Below, piece after piece: positions 1 through 7,769 of a stretch of 35,889 nucleotides of DNA; position 1 is the first letter of the stretch; every line of letters starts with the position of its first letter. The DNA is taken from NCBI GenBank assembly GCA_030626795.1, contig DAOUTI010000004.1, forward strand, positions 1 through 35,889, written 5' to 3'. Source of the stretch: Flavobacteriaceae bacterium. Lineage in GTDB: Bacteria; Bacteroidota; Bacteroidia; Flavobacteriales; Flavobacteriaceae. Position numbers and translations under genes: made by a program. The notes under the pieces were generated by a model. That model was not told the origin of the DNA. It was given only the letters and a program-made list of their open reading frames with translations, and did not search any database.

Positions 1-655
1 CTTCAAAAGGATTTGTAGCTATTTGTTCTTCAAATAACAACTTTTTAAATATCGGCTTGATATTCTTAACAACAGAATGCACGGATTGACCATTAAGTCC
101 AACTTTATTCTCCTTTAAAATAGGCGTCCTTAAATAGTCTATAAATTTTGAAACATGGACTCTTTTAAAATCCTTAACACTTATACTCATTAATTTTTTA
201 TGTTTTAAAAAATTACATAAATGATTAATAGATTTGTTATAATTTCTTTTTGTTCCTGGAGCCTTATTTACATCTGGTAAAATATCATGATTGTAAAAAT
301 GCTTTATAGCTTTTAAAACTGTTATGTTCTCATTTTTATTTCTTGAAAGCAAATAATCAACAATCATACTTGGTCTAACATCTCCCATTTTTGTTAAATG
401 AATTCTCAAATAGTTATGAAACTCATTTTGAATTTCATTAAGCAGAATATTGTGTTCTAGTAAATGCTTTTGCTTAGCACTAAAGCGTTGAGAATCTTCA
501 ACCCAATATTTAAGTTCTTCATCACTAATTTTGGTAGTGCTAATTTTTCCTTCAGATTTTTTGCGATTGTGGATGATTCGAAGATATATCGAATAACATC
601 TTCCCTTACATCTAGATTTCCCAGTTTTAATGTAAAACTTTAACGTTGTTGTCAT
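1..655 (-). CDS. Tyrosine recombinase / phage-type integrase, 3' part beyond window edge
   Basis: The reading frame opens at an ATG at 655-653 and stays open for 218 codons to the left edge, so the catalytic domain is not visible. The N-terminus (MTTTLKFYIKTGKSRCKGRC...) has the beta-strand pattern of the arm-type DNA-binding domain of Bacteroidota integrases, followed by a basic linker and, from about residue 110, a SAM-like core-binding domain: helices around KAIKHFYNHD, RNYNKSINHLCNFLKHK, a 'VSKFIDYLR' helix and 'VKNIKPIFKKLLFEEQIATNPFE', which in this family leads directly into the catalytic Arg-containing domain. It lies downstream of, and points away from, a tRNA-Arg 3' end, the usual layout of an element integrated at a tRNA. 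Being cut by the window, its intactness cannot be judged. Family assignment is firm; the type of element (ICE, prophage, island) is unknown. Confidence 0.87.
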   Translation of the reverse strand, partial: MTTTLKFYIKTGKSRCKGRCYSIYLRIIHNRKKSEGKISTTKISDEELKYWVEDSQRFSAKQKHLLEHNILLNEIQNEFHNYLRIHLTKMGDVRPSMIVDYLLSRNKNENITVLKAIKHFYNHDILPDVNKAPGTKRNYNKSINHLCNFLKHKKLMSISVKDFKRVHVSKFIDYLRTPILKENKVGLNGQSVHSVVKNIKPIFKKLLFEEQIATNPFE

Positions 656-701
656 GCTTTTTAAATTTTGAATAAAGATTTAACATTTAATCAAAAAAAT
701 A

Positions 702-866
702 TGGAACAAAAAAGTGACATCAAATGAATGTAAATGAACTTAAATACGATGATTAAAATTCTTTCATTTACTAGTATTTACTTTTAATTGTCTTTCCATC
801 CTTTTTGGTGAAACATTATTTCTTTTGGTGAAACAATAGTGAAACAAAAAAGTGACATTAAACGAA
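702..866. repeat. 27-bp imperfect direct repeat pair beside the integrase
   Basis: Positions 702-728 and 840-866 are the same 27-bp sequence with three substitutions; the inner 16 bp (AACAAAAAAGTGACAT, 705-720 and 843-858) are identical. The start-to-start spacing is 138 bp. The pair fills the otherwise gene-free 656-889 region between the recombinase start and the tRNA terminator. Paired repeats here are what one expects of arm-type recombinase or excisionase binding sites, but that role is inferred from position only. Confidence 0.7.
804..846. repeat. Three short GTGAAACA iterons
   Basis: TTTGGTGAAACA occurs at 804-815 and 824-835 (20 bp apart), and the shorter GTGAAACA again at 839-846, where it runs into the second copy of the 27-bp repeat. 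Same-strand iteration over 43 bp suggests a protein-binding cluster such as an attachment-site arm region or a promoter operator for the integrase. Function is inferred. Confidence 0.5.
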
Positions 867-889
867 ATCAAAGGAATCCAACTAAAATC

Positions 890-920
890 AAAAACCCCAC
901 AGTTCCTACAAACTGTGGGG
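890..920 (-). terminator. Rho-independent terminator of the tRNA-Arg transcript
   Basis: A perfect 10-bp inverted repeat (CCCCACAGTT at 895-904, AACTGTGGGG at 911-920, loop 905-910) is followed on the minus strand by five T's (890-894). It sits 24 nt beyond the CCA end of the tRNA, in the right orientation to end its transcript. Confidence 0.85.
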
Positions 921-944
921 TAATGAATTCAATTGAATTTACCT

Positions 945-990
945 TGGTGACCTCGGCAGGATTCAAACCTGCAACCGCTGGAGCCGAAAT
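945..990. other. Candidate attachment site (att) in the 3' half of tRNA-Arg
   Basis: Tyrosine recombinases next to a tRNA commonly use the anticodon-to-3'-end segment as the crossover site. The recombinase at 1-655 lies on the 3' side of this tRNA and reads away from it. The partner att copy would be beyond the left edge, so this is placement by analogy; no second copy is present in the window. Confidence 0.35.
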
Positions 991-1021
991 CCAGTGCGCT
1001 ATTCAGTTGCGCCACGAGGCC
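945..1021 (-). tRNA. tRNA-Arg (anticodon UCG), CCA encoded
   Basis: Reading the minus strand from 1021, all parts of a tRNA are present: acceptor GGCCTCG pairing with CGAGGTC (one G-U), D stem GCGC/GCGC, anticodon stem CTGGA/TCCAG with loop TTTCGGC (anticodon TCG, decoding CGA), five-base variable loop, T stem GCAGG/CCTGC, discriminator A and a genomically encoded CCA (77 nt in all). Oddity: the D loop reads AACTGAATA, lacking the usual G19, and the T loop reads TTTGAAT, lacking the usual C56; the two changes together replace the G19-C56 tertiary pair with A19-U56. The 3' end faces the recombinase and a terminator follows. Confidence 0.93.
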
Positions 1022-1041
1022 AAATTAACAATTTTACGCCT

Positions 1042-1096
1042 ATCTGAAATCAGATGCGCTATTCTCCTGATAGCTATCGGGATGCGCCACGAGGTC
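1042..1096 (-). pseudogene. Degenerate tRNA-Arg 5' half
   Basis: On the minus strand, 1096-1090 reads GACCTCG, followed by TG, a GCGC D-stem strand, an enlarged loop ending in GAATA, the second GCGC and A, then TCTGATTTCAG in place of the anticodon arm. It is therefore a copy of the first half of a tRNA-Arg like the intact one 20 bp away, with an 18-bp palindrome inserted in the D loop and no 3' half. Its acceptor strand is fully complementary to the intact tRNA's CGAGGTC. It cannot fold as a working tRNA. Confidence 0.7.
1065..1082. repeat. Short palindromic repeat TCCTGATAGCTATCGGGA
   Basis: An 18-bp near-perfect palindrome (one mismatched pair) lying within the D loop of the tRNA fragment. 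From memory this sequence type recurs in intergenic DNA of many Flavobacteriaceae; only one copy is in this window, so its repetitiveness here is not demonstrated. Confidence 0.5.
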
Positions 1097-1198
1097 CTTA
1101 TTATTATAGATTTACGAATGATGATTTATTCGATTGTCTTTCCCATCTCCATGAAAATCGAGAACTAGGGAATCTCACTTTTTTAATACCAAGTTAAA

Positions 1199-1645
1199 TT
1201 ATGAAAGTAACTCTTTCACAACCAACGATATGGCTTTCCCATCTGCTTTTCCTGCAAATTGTTTTGACGCCATTCCCATTACTTTACCCATATCTTTCAT
1301 TGATGTCGCACCTGTTTGAGTTACAATTTCTCCAATAGCAACTTTCAATTCTTCTTCGCTCATTTGAGCAGGTAAAAATCGTTCTAATATTTTTGCTTGA
1401 GCCAGTTCAGGATCTGCTAAATCACTTCGTTTTTGTTCATTAAATATGGTAGCACTATCCTTACGTTGCTTTACTAATTTTTGTACAATTTTAATTTCAT
1501 CTTCCTCACTTAATGTAACATCACTTCCACTAGTATTTGCTAATAAAAAAGCAGATTTTAAAGCTCGTAAAGATTCTAAAGCAACTTTATCTTTCGCTTT
1601 CATCGCTACTTTCATTTGCTCCATAACTTGTTTTTGTAAACTCAT
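1199..1645 (-). CDS. yqeY: GatB/YqeY domain protein
   Basis: A 148-residue protein matching the YqeY family over its whole length: an N-terminal helical part (MSLQKQVMEQMKVAMKAKDK, 'LESLRALKSAF') and a C-terminal helical module ('ILERFLPAQMSEEEL', 'MKDMGKVMGMASKQFAGKADG') like the tail domain of GatB, which binds tRNA. YqeY proteins are stand-alone relatives of that domain; a role in tRNA handling or amidation is suspected but not established. The usual family size is about 147-150 residues. It lies downstream of recX on the same strand, with a long hairpin between, so cotranscription is uncertain. Confidence 0.92.
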   Translation of the reverse strand: MSLQKQVMEQMKVAMKAKDKVALESLRALKSAFLLANTSGSDVTLSEEDEIKIVQKLVKQRKDSATIFNEQKRSDLADPELAQAKILERFLPAQMSEEELKVAIGEIVTQTGATSMKDMGKVMGMASKQFAGKADGKAISLVVKELLS

Positions 1646-1697
1646 TTTCTAAAAATTTTAAGGGCTCAAATATACTAAAAAAAAAACTGATTTGATA

Positions 1698-1765
1698 TAT
1701 GCTCAAAGCAAATAGATTTTAGGGAGTTTGTTCAAACTCTCTAAAATCTATTTGCTTTGAGCATA
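1698..1765. repeat. 68-nt near-perfect inverted repeat (33-bp arms) between recX and yqeY
   Basis: Left arm 1698-1730 and right arm 1733-1765 are reverse complements with one mismatch, separated by two bases. The structure begins one nucleotide past the recX stop codon. There is no T-tract immediately after the stem on the minus strand (the first T run is some 12 nt further), so it is not a textbook terminator, though so long a stem would stop or protect transcripts. A small palindromic mobile repeat is the alternative. Confidence 0.85.
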
Positions 1766-1766
1766 G

Positions 1767-2258
1767 TTAATTACTTTTATCATTAGTCATAACTTGATTT
1801 ACTTCTTCATAAATTAAATTGCTTTCAAAACCTTTACGCATTAAAAAATCTATAACTTTTTTTCTTTTTTTATAAATATCCTTTTCAGGAATAGTTTTCC
1901 ATTTTTTTTGGGTTAGCTGTTGTAAAGTAGTAAAATATTCGTCTGCATCAATCTCTTTTAAAGCCGTTTCAATATTATATTTTGATATATTTTTTTGTTT
2001 CAACTCTCTAATTATTCTTTGCTTACCCCATTGTTTTATTCTAAATTTTCCTCTTGCAAAACTCTTAGAAAAACGTTCTTCATTTAAAAACTCATGCTCC
2101 ATCAAGTGCAGAATAATAACTTCACAAGCTTCAGGAATCATACGCATTTCATATAACTTTTGTTCAATTTCGTTATGACATCTATCTTGATACACACAAT
2201 ACCTTTCTAATCTGCGTTTGGCCTCTTCAACCGTATATGTTAACTTTTTATTTTGCAT
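1767..2258 (-). CDS. recX: RecX family regulatory protein
   Basis: A 163-residue, highly charged helical protein with the three-repeat RecX architecture: 'AKRRLERYCVYQDRCHNEIEQKLYE' (first repeat), 'EVIILHLMEHEFLNEERFSKSFARGKFRIKQWGKQRIIREL' (second, with the conserved FLNEERFS...FARGKF block) and a C-terminal repeat ending 'RKKVIDFLMRKGFESNLIYEEV'. RecX binds RecA filaments and modulates strand exchange. No recA is in the window; in Bacteroidota the two genes are often apart. Its start is the ATG 22 nt downstream of a good promoter element. Confidence 0.93.
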   Translation of the reverse strand: MQNKKLTYTVEEAKRRLERYCVYQDRCHNEIEQKLYEMRMIPEACEVIILHLMEHEFLNEERFSKSFARGKFRIKQWGKQRIIRELKQKNISKYNIETALKEIDADEYFTTLQQLTQKKWKTIPEKDIYKKRKKVIDFLMRKGFESNLIYEEVNQVMTNDKSN

Positions 2259-2280
2259 GTTATAAAATTATTACATTCTC

Positions 2281-2288
2281 CAAATGTA
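2281..2288 (-). promoter_or_regulatory. Bacteroidota -7 element for recX
   Basis: TACATTTG on the minus strand, 22 nt before the recX ATG, fits the TAnnTTTG consensus. A second match, TAAATTTG, lies a little upstream. No clear TTG -33 box at the expected distance. Confidence 0.45.
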
Positions 2289-2329
2289 CTCTCAACATCA
2301 AATTTATCCTAACCTAAAGTCATTTAATT

Positions 2330-5300
2330 ATGTTGAAATTTTACATTACAGTAATTATAAGTATTTTTTATTTATCGATATTTTCACAAACTATAACAAT
2401 TTCTTTACAGGATTTTGATGAAACAAATCCACAATGGAACTTCACTACCGATATTCCATTTTTTGATAATAATTCGAATGGTTTTTTTGGAATTCATAAT
2501 GGCGATAATGATAACGACACCGATGACACAGGTATTTCACCTAGTGCAAATAACATCAATCATTCAAATATTATAAATGACTTTTTATTTATTAACGATT
2601 TAAATGACGAAGGAAACAATGGAACAAGCGGAGAAGCCAAACTAACTTTTGATACTTTAGATATTGCTACTTACTCCAATGTTTATATTTCATTTGATTA
2701 TCAAATTATTGCCTTTGAAGCATCTGATTATATTAGTTATCAAATTATTGAAGATGGCATAAATTCAGAGATAAAAACGCTTCCAAAAAATGACTCAGGA
2801 AGCCTAACTATTCCTATTCAAAATAAAACCCAATCTGTATCTATAAATATATTTATCAAACAAAACGGAATTGATGATTATGCTGCAATCGACAATATTA
2901 AATTAAAAGGGGTATTGATCATTCCTTGTTCAGAATTAATGATTAGCGAATATGTAGAAGGAACTTCAAGCAGTAACCATCGCAACAATTTTATTGAAAT
3001 ATACAATCCAACCAACCAAAATATAACTCTTGAGAGTTATAGCCTAACCAAATTTACCAATGACAATTTAAATACAACCGGAAATATTCCCCTTACGGGA
3101 ACAATTACAGCTTACGGCACCTATTTAGTTGAAGATGAAAATGAAATTTTAGGTGTTAATGCCAATTTATCTTCTTCGAGTAGTGTAATGGATTTTAATG
3201 GAAACGACAAAATTGTTTTACTAAAAAATGATGTAATTATTGATTTGATTGGAACTATTGGAGAGAACACCAACTTTGCTAAAGATATTACGCTACGCAG
3301 AAAAAGTAATATTCAAAATGCCAATAGTCAATACAATGAAAATGAATGGGATTTTTATGAATTAGAAGACATTGAAGATATTAATAAACATACTTCTATA
3401 TGTATTGGTATAATTCCAGAAATTGAACTTTTTGGGAATTTAAATAAAATAATAGATGGCAGTACTACTACCAATATTTCGAATAATACCTATTTTGGAG
3501 CTGCTGATATTTCTCAAGGTTTAAGTATCAACAAATCATTCGTTATTAAAAACCTAGGGAGTGATATTCTTGAAATTAACAATATAGAAATTACAGGAGC
3601 AAACACTTCTGATTTCTCTTTACAAAATAATATAGTTGCTAATATTTCTCCAAAGGATAGCCTCACTTTTTATATTGAATTCAAATCATCCGTTAAGGGA
3701 ATAAAAATAGCAACTGTTACTATAAATAATAATGATGCTTCCGAAAATCCTTATAGTTTTATAATTCAAGGAGAAGCTACTGGCATAAGTAATAGTCCGC
3801 TAATGATTACGCAATATTATGAAGGCGAAGGGAATAATAAATGGATTGAAATTACCAATATTAGCGATGCTACAACTCCTTTAAACTTTTATTATTTAGC
3901 TCTTTACAGAAATGATGATGCCGAAAATCCTCTGGGAATTAAACCCTCAACAAAGAAAACTATACCAACTTTAAACCCTGGACAAACTATAAAATACTGT
4001 TCTACTTTAAATGTAACTTTACCCAACTATGCTATTGATGGCAATGAAATTAAAACTTCGATTTGTAGTTTTAATGGAGATGATATCATTATTATTTCAA
4101 CAACAAACGATGAAACTTGTTGGGAAAATAAAATGGATATTATTGGCAATTCTAATAATTGGGGTGCGGAAAAAAGTTTTGTAAGAAAGTATGGTTGTGA
4201 AAATGCTGAACCTAAAACTGGATTTAATTTAGAAGATTGGTTGGTTTATGATGTTTCAAAAATTAATTCAGCTACAGCTGGCTATAACTTGATAATTGGC
4301 GAACATTATGTTAGTTCGACCTCTTTTGAAAACAACAAGAATTGGAATAATGGCTTACCCGATATTTACAGAGAAATTATAATCAACCAAGATTACAACT
4401 CGAACATATACGGTAATATTGAAGCTTGTAATTTAACGATAAATAAAAATATAAGTGTAGATATTAATGCAAACAACTACTTGTCTATACAAAACAATCT
4501 TACTGTAAATGGCACATTAAATATTTTACATGAAGGCTCTTTATTGATGACTAATAATTTGGGTACAATAAACAATAACGGCAATATCAATATTAACAAA
4601 ACTACAACAACTCTAAAAAAGTACGATTATACTTATTGGTCCTCACCAATTAAAAATGCAATTCTTGAAGAAGTTTTTGTTGCATCACCACAGAATTCAT
4701 TTTTCAAATTTGACGCACAGAATTATCTTGATGCAGACAATGATGGATACGATGATGATGTAAATGCTTGGCAAATAGCTTCAGGAAAAATGGAGGTAGG
4801 TAAAGGTTATACAGCCATGGCACCAAACACAAGTCCATTTGAAAATAGCCAATCGGTAATTTTTATTGGCGTTCCAAATAATGGCAATTTAACTAGTCCT
4901 ATTTATTTAAGTAATGACAATACAAATGAAGATGACGACTGGAATTTTATAGGCAACCCCTACCCTTCTGCAATAAATGCTTCCTTATTTTTAAATGATG
5001 AGAATAATAAAAACACTATAAATGGCTCAATTTATTTTTGGACACACAATACTAGTGCAACTGGAAATAAATATGATTCTGATGATTATGCTATGTACAC
5101 AGTAAATACTGGTGGTATTATGGCAAATACAAAAGGTACTATTCCAACGGGTTTTATCGCTAGTTGCCAAGGTTTTTTTGTTGAAGCAAAACAACAAGGT
5201 AATATTGAATTTAATAATGCAATGAGAGTAAAAACTGGGAATGATAATTTTTTTAAAAGTAACAAGGCCAAGGGTAAAAATCATTCCGCTACATCAGAAT

Positions 5301-5989
5301 ACATTGAAAAAGATAAAGTTTGGCTGAATTTATATAATGAAGAAGGCGCTTTTAGTCAGATATTAATTGGCTTTTTAAAAGGAGCAACAACCGCTTATGA
5401 ATCAAATTTTGATGGTTTACGCTTTAGCGGAAATGATTATTTATCCTTCTTTTCTATTGTAGAAAATCAACAACTTGCAATTCAAGGGCTACCACCATTT
5501 AAAGGCGATGAAACCGTTTCTTTAGGGTTTTCTTCTAAAATTGAAGAAACAGTAACCTTAAAAATAGGCATTGATCATTTGGAAGGGAATTTGAAGGAGC
5601 AAAATATTTATCTAATAGATAATCTTCTAAATAAAACTCACAATTTAAGTTTAAACGATTATGAATTTACACTTCATAAAAAGGATTCTATTTTAGATAG
5701 ATTCTCATTGACATTTAATAATTCTACCCTAAATTTAGAAGACATCATTCTTACAGAAGAAAAGCTAATCATTAACACCCTAAACGAAACTTTACAAGTA
5801 AGCACAACAAATAATAGTGTAATATCATCTATCCTAATTTATGATATTTTGGGTAGAGAATTAAAAGAAGTAAAAGCAAATCAATCAAAAATATCATTTT
5901 CAAGTCAAACATTAGGAGATCATGGAATTTATATTTTACACGCAAAACTTGATGATTCTAGAATCTTGAATAAAAAATTTATTAAATAA
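2330..5989 (+). CDS. Large secreted lamin-tail-domain protein with T9SS type A sorting domain
   Basis: A 1219-residue exported protein. Residues 1-20 are a signal peptide (MLKFYITVIISIFYLSIFSQ). Residues 24-195 form a beta-rich jelly-roll-like region containing Asp/Asn-rich stretches. From C200 ('SELMISEYVEG...NNFIEIYNPTNQNITLESYSL') to about 358 is a lamin-tail domain; about 365-482 is an ASH/choice-of-anchor-D type beta sandwich ('FVIKNLGSDILEINNIEITG'). A second lamin-tail-like unit starts near 'MITQYYEGEGNNKWIEITNIS'. The middle ('TINKNISVDINANNYLSIQNNLTVNG') is a beta-helix-like stretch found in T9SS cargo, and the last ~80 residues ('ILIYDILGRELKEV...GIYILHAKLDD..ILNKKFIK') are the type A C-terminal sorting domain. 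No catalytic domain was recognised. Probably anchored or released at the cell surface; ligand unknown. Confidence 0.9.
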   Translation: MLKFYITVIISIFYLSIFSQTITISLQDFDETNPQWNFTTDIPFFDNNSNGFFGIHNGDNDNDTDDTGISPSANNINHSNIINDFLFINDLNDEGNNGTSGEAKLTFDTLDIATYSNVYISFDYQIIAFEASDYISYQIIEDGINSEIKTLPKNDSGSLTIPIQNKTQSVSINIFIKQNGIDDYAAIDNIKLKGVLIIPCSELMISEYVEGTSSSNHRNNFIEIYNPTNQNITLESYSLTKFTNDNLNTTGNIPLTGTITAYGTYLVEDENEILGVNANLSSSSSVMDFNGNDKIVLLKNDVIIDLIGTIGENTNFAKDITLRRKSNIQNANSQYNENEWDFYELEDIEDINKHTSICIGIIPEIELFGNLNKIIDGSTTTNISNNTYFGAADISQGLSINKSFVIKNLGSDILEINNIEITGANTSDFSLQNNIVANISPKDSLTFYIEFKSSVKGIKIATVTINNNDASENPYSFIIQGEATGISNSPLMITQYYEGEGNNKWIEITNISDATTPLNFYYLALYRNDDAENPLGIKPSTKKTIPTLNPGQTIKYCSTLNVTLPNYAIDGNEIKTSICSFNGDDIIIISTTNDETCWENKMDIIGNSNNWGAEKSFVRKYGCENAEPKTGFNLEDWLVYDVSKINSATAGYNLIIGEHYVSSTSFENNKNWNNGLPDIYREIIINQDYNSNIYGNIEACNLTINKNISVDINANNYLSIQNNLTVNGTLNILHEGSLLMTNNLGTINNNGNININKTTTTLKKYDYTYWSSPIKNAILEEVFVASPQNSFFKFDAQNYLDADNDGYDDDVNAWQIASGKMEVGKGYTAMAPNTSPFENSQSVIFIGVPNNGNLTSPIYLSNDNTNEDDDWNFIGNPYPSAINASLFLNDENNKNTINGSIYFWTHNTSATGNKYDSDDYAMYTVNTGGIMANTKGTIPTGFIASCQGFFVEAKQQGNIEFNNAMRVKTGNDNFFKSNKAKGKNHSATSEYIEKDKVWLNLYNEEGAFSQILIGFLKGATTAYESNFDGLRFSGNDYLSFFSIVENQQLAIQGLPPFKGDETVSLGFSSKIEETVTLKIGIDHLEGNLKEQNIYLIDNLLNKTHNLSLNDYEFTLHKKDSILDRFSLTFNNSTLNLEDIILTEEKLIINTLNETLQVSTTNNSVISSILIYDILGRELKEVKANQSKISFSSQTLGDHGIYILHAKLDDSRILNKKFIK

Positions 5990-6000
5990 AGGCATAAAGA

Positions 6001-6025
6001 AAAGCCTGCTGTTACAGCAGGCTTT
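6001..6025. terminator. Hairpin between convergent T9SS cargo gene and rng
   Basis: An 11-bp perfect stem (AAAGCCTGCTG, 6001-6011; CAGCAGGCTTT, 6015-6025) with a 3-nt loop, in the 46-nt gap between the two convergent stop codons. On the minus strand it is followed by TTTTCTTT, so it best serves rng, but it may work both ways. Confidence 0.8.
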
Positions 6026-6035
6026 ATGATATATC

Positions 6036-7574
6036 TTACCTTATATTTTTATCATTTTCATTATAAAACTGATATTTTAAATATGGAAAAGCATCTCTAG
6101 GTATTATTTTAATCCACTTTTTGTATTTTAAAAACCATTTCATTTGAATAGAATTTAAACCTTTAGTAAGATGGGAAGCAATAAATGTATGTACATGTAG
6201 TACAATCTCTTTATGGTTTTTTTCCAAAATCTTAGTTAAATCGGTTTCAATTTTATCAATTAAAAGAATTGGCGCTTCTACTTCGCTATTTTTGTTTGGG
6301 TTTTCTTCTTTAGTTTTGATGTCTCTTTCGGGTCTAACTCTTTGACGAGTTATTTGTATCAAGCCAAATTTACTAGGCGGTAGAATTTTATGTTTTGTTC
6401 TACTTCCGCTCATTTCTTTACGCAAATGATCATAAAGTTTTTTTCTATGATCTGCAGCATGCATATCAATAAAATCAACAACTATAATCCCTCCCATATC
6501 ACGTAATTGTAATTGGCGAGCAATTTCGGTTGCCGAAATTAAATTTACTTCTAATGCTGTATCTGCTTGTGAATTGGCTTTATTAGATCGGTTTCCGCTA
6601 TTTACATCAATTACATGTAATGCTTCTGTATGTTCAATAACTAAATAAGCGCCTTTTTTCATCGAAACTGTTCGACCAAACGAAGCTTTTATTTGTCTTT
6701 CAATACCGTAGAAATCAAAAATAGGAACTCTTGAATTATAAAGTTTTGCAATTGATTTTTTCTCAGGAGCAATTCTTTCTAAATATTCAATAATTTCTTG
6801 ATGTAAAATAGGGTCGTTTGTTGTTATACTTGTAAACGACTCATTAAATACATCTCTTAAAATTGAAGAAGCTCTATTTAACTCTGAAAGTACTTTTTGT
6901 GGAGCAACGGCATTAGGTAATTGTTTACACATATTTACCCATCGTTGCATTGAATATTGTAAATCTTTATCCAATTCGGCAACTTTAATACCTTGTGCAA
7001 CCGTGCGTAATATTACACCAAAACCTTTTGGTTTAATACTTTGCGCAAGTCTTTTTAAGCGTTCTTTTTCTTTGGTATTTGTAATTTTTTGAGATACTGA
7101 AACACGATCTGAAAATGGCACTAAAACCATATAACGTCCAGCAATTGATATTTCTGAACTAATTCTTGGCCCTTTTGTAGAAATTGGTTCTTTTACAACT
7201 TGAACCAATAAATTTTGACCTGATTTTATTGCGTCATCAATTTTTCCGTTTTTATTAATGTCTTTTTCAAAACGAAAGTTTTTTAAAGTGAATTCTTTTC
7301 TTTTACCTGTGCTTACTTGTTGTGTGAAATTTTTTAAAGATGATAATTGAGGACCTAAATCATGATAATGTAGAAATGCATCTTTTTCACTTCCAACATT
7401 TACAAATGCTGCATTTAGTCCCGATAAAGTTTTTTTTACTTTAGATAAAAAAACATCTCCTACTGAGAATTTATTATCTAAAGTTTCATTGTGTAATTCA
7501 ACAAGTTTTCCATCTTTTAATAAGGCAAAGTCTATATCAGAGGAATTCGATCTTATTATTAATTCTGTTTTCAC
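6036..7574 (-). CDS. rng: Ribonuclease G/E family endoribonuclease
   Basis: A 512-residue enzyme that cuts single-stranded, AU-rich RNA, acting in rRNA processing and mRNA decay. An S1-like RNA-binding fold occupies roughly residues 36-145 ('VGDVFLSKVKKTLSGLNAAFVNVGSEKDAFLHYHD'), followed by the catalytic DNase I-like part with the Mg2+-binding aspartates in 'HVIDVNSG' (D323) and 'IVVDFIDM' (D367). The C-terminus ('RQRVRPE...') lacks the CPxCxG zinc-link seen in Escherichia coli RNase E/G, which appears usual for Bacteroidota members. The start is GTG at 7574. There is no long C-terminal scaffold, so RNase G-like length. It follows HU and a 30-codon basic gene on the same strand, but a terminator-like hairpin intervenes. 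Confidence 0.94.
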   Translation of the reverse strand: MKTELIIRSNSSDIDFALLKDGKLVELHNETLDNKFSVGDVFLSKVKKTLSGLNAAFVNVGSEKDAFLHYHDLGPQLSSLKNFTQQVSTGKRKEFTLKNFRFEKDINKNGKIDDAIKSGQNLLVQVVKEPISTKGPRISSEISIAGRYMVLVPFSDRVSVSQKITNTKEKERLKRLAQSIKPKGFGVILRTVAQGIKVAELDKDLQYSMQRWVNMCKQLPNAVAPQKVLSELNRASSILRDVFNESFTSITTNDPILHQEIIEYLERIAPEKKSIAKLYNSRVPIFDFYGIERQIKASFGRTVSMKKGAYLVIEHTEALHVIDVNSGNRSNKANSQADTALEVNLISATEIARQLQLRDMGGIIVVDFIDMHAADHRKKLYDHLRKEMSGSRTKHKILPPSKFGLIQITRQRVRPERDIKTKEENPNKNSEVEAPILLIDKIETDLTKILEKNHKEIVLHVHTFIASHLTKGLNSIQMKWFLKYKKWIKIIPRDAFPYLKYQFYNENDKNIR

Positions 7575-7739
7575 TCTGTTATGTATTTTGCACCTACCTC
7601 TTATTAATAAATCTTTTTACGATCTATAATTAAAGGATAGATAGATTAATATAAATTTATACAGGTTATTAAATTATAACCAACAAATTTGTTTTTCAAC
7701 AAATTCTATGTCAATGAACTTACTAAACTTAAAAGGTCA

Positions 7740-7769
7740 AATAAATAGGTGATTTCTCACCTATTTATT
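7740..7769 (-). terminator. Hairpin overlapping the end of the 30-codon gene
   Basis: A 13-bp perfect stem (AATAAATAGGTGA at 7740-7752, TCACCTATTTATT at 7757-7769; loop 7753-7756). The tandem TAA stop codons of the small basic gene lie in its first strand. Only a broken T run follows, so termination is likely but not certain. Confidence 0.65.

Noticed and set aside
1-655. Recombinase as a transposase of an insertion sequence
   Set aside because: The domain order is that of a tyrosine recombinase with arm and core-binding domains, with no terminal inverted repeats, so IS family membership is not supported.
839-1168. 109-codon plus-strand frame across the tRNA region
   Set aside because: It is the reverse strand of tRNA-Arg and the tRNA fragment; its sequence is explained by them and it starts with a non-ATG codon in a repeat.
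5027-5284. Minus-strand frames within the T9SS cargo gene
   Set aside because: Wholly inside the long plus-strand gene, with low-complexity translation and no family resemblance.
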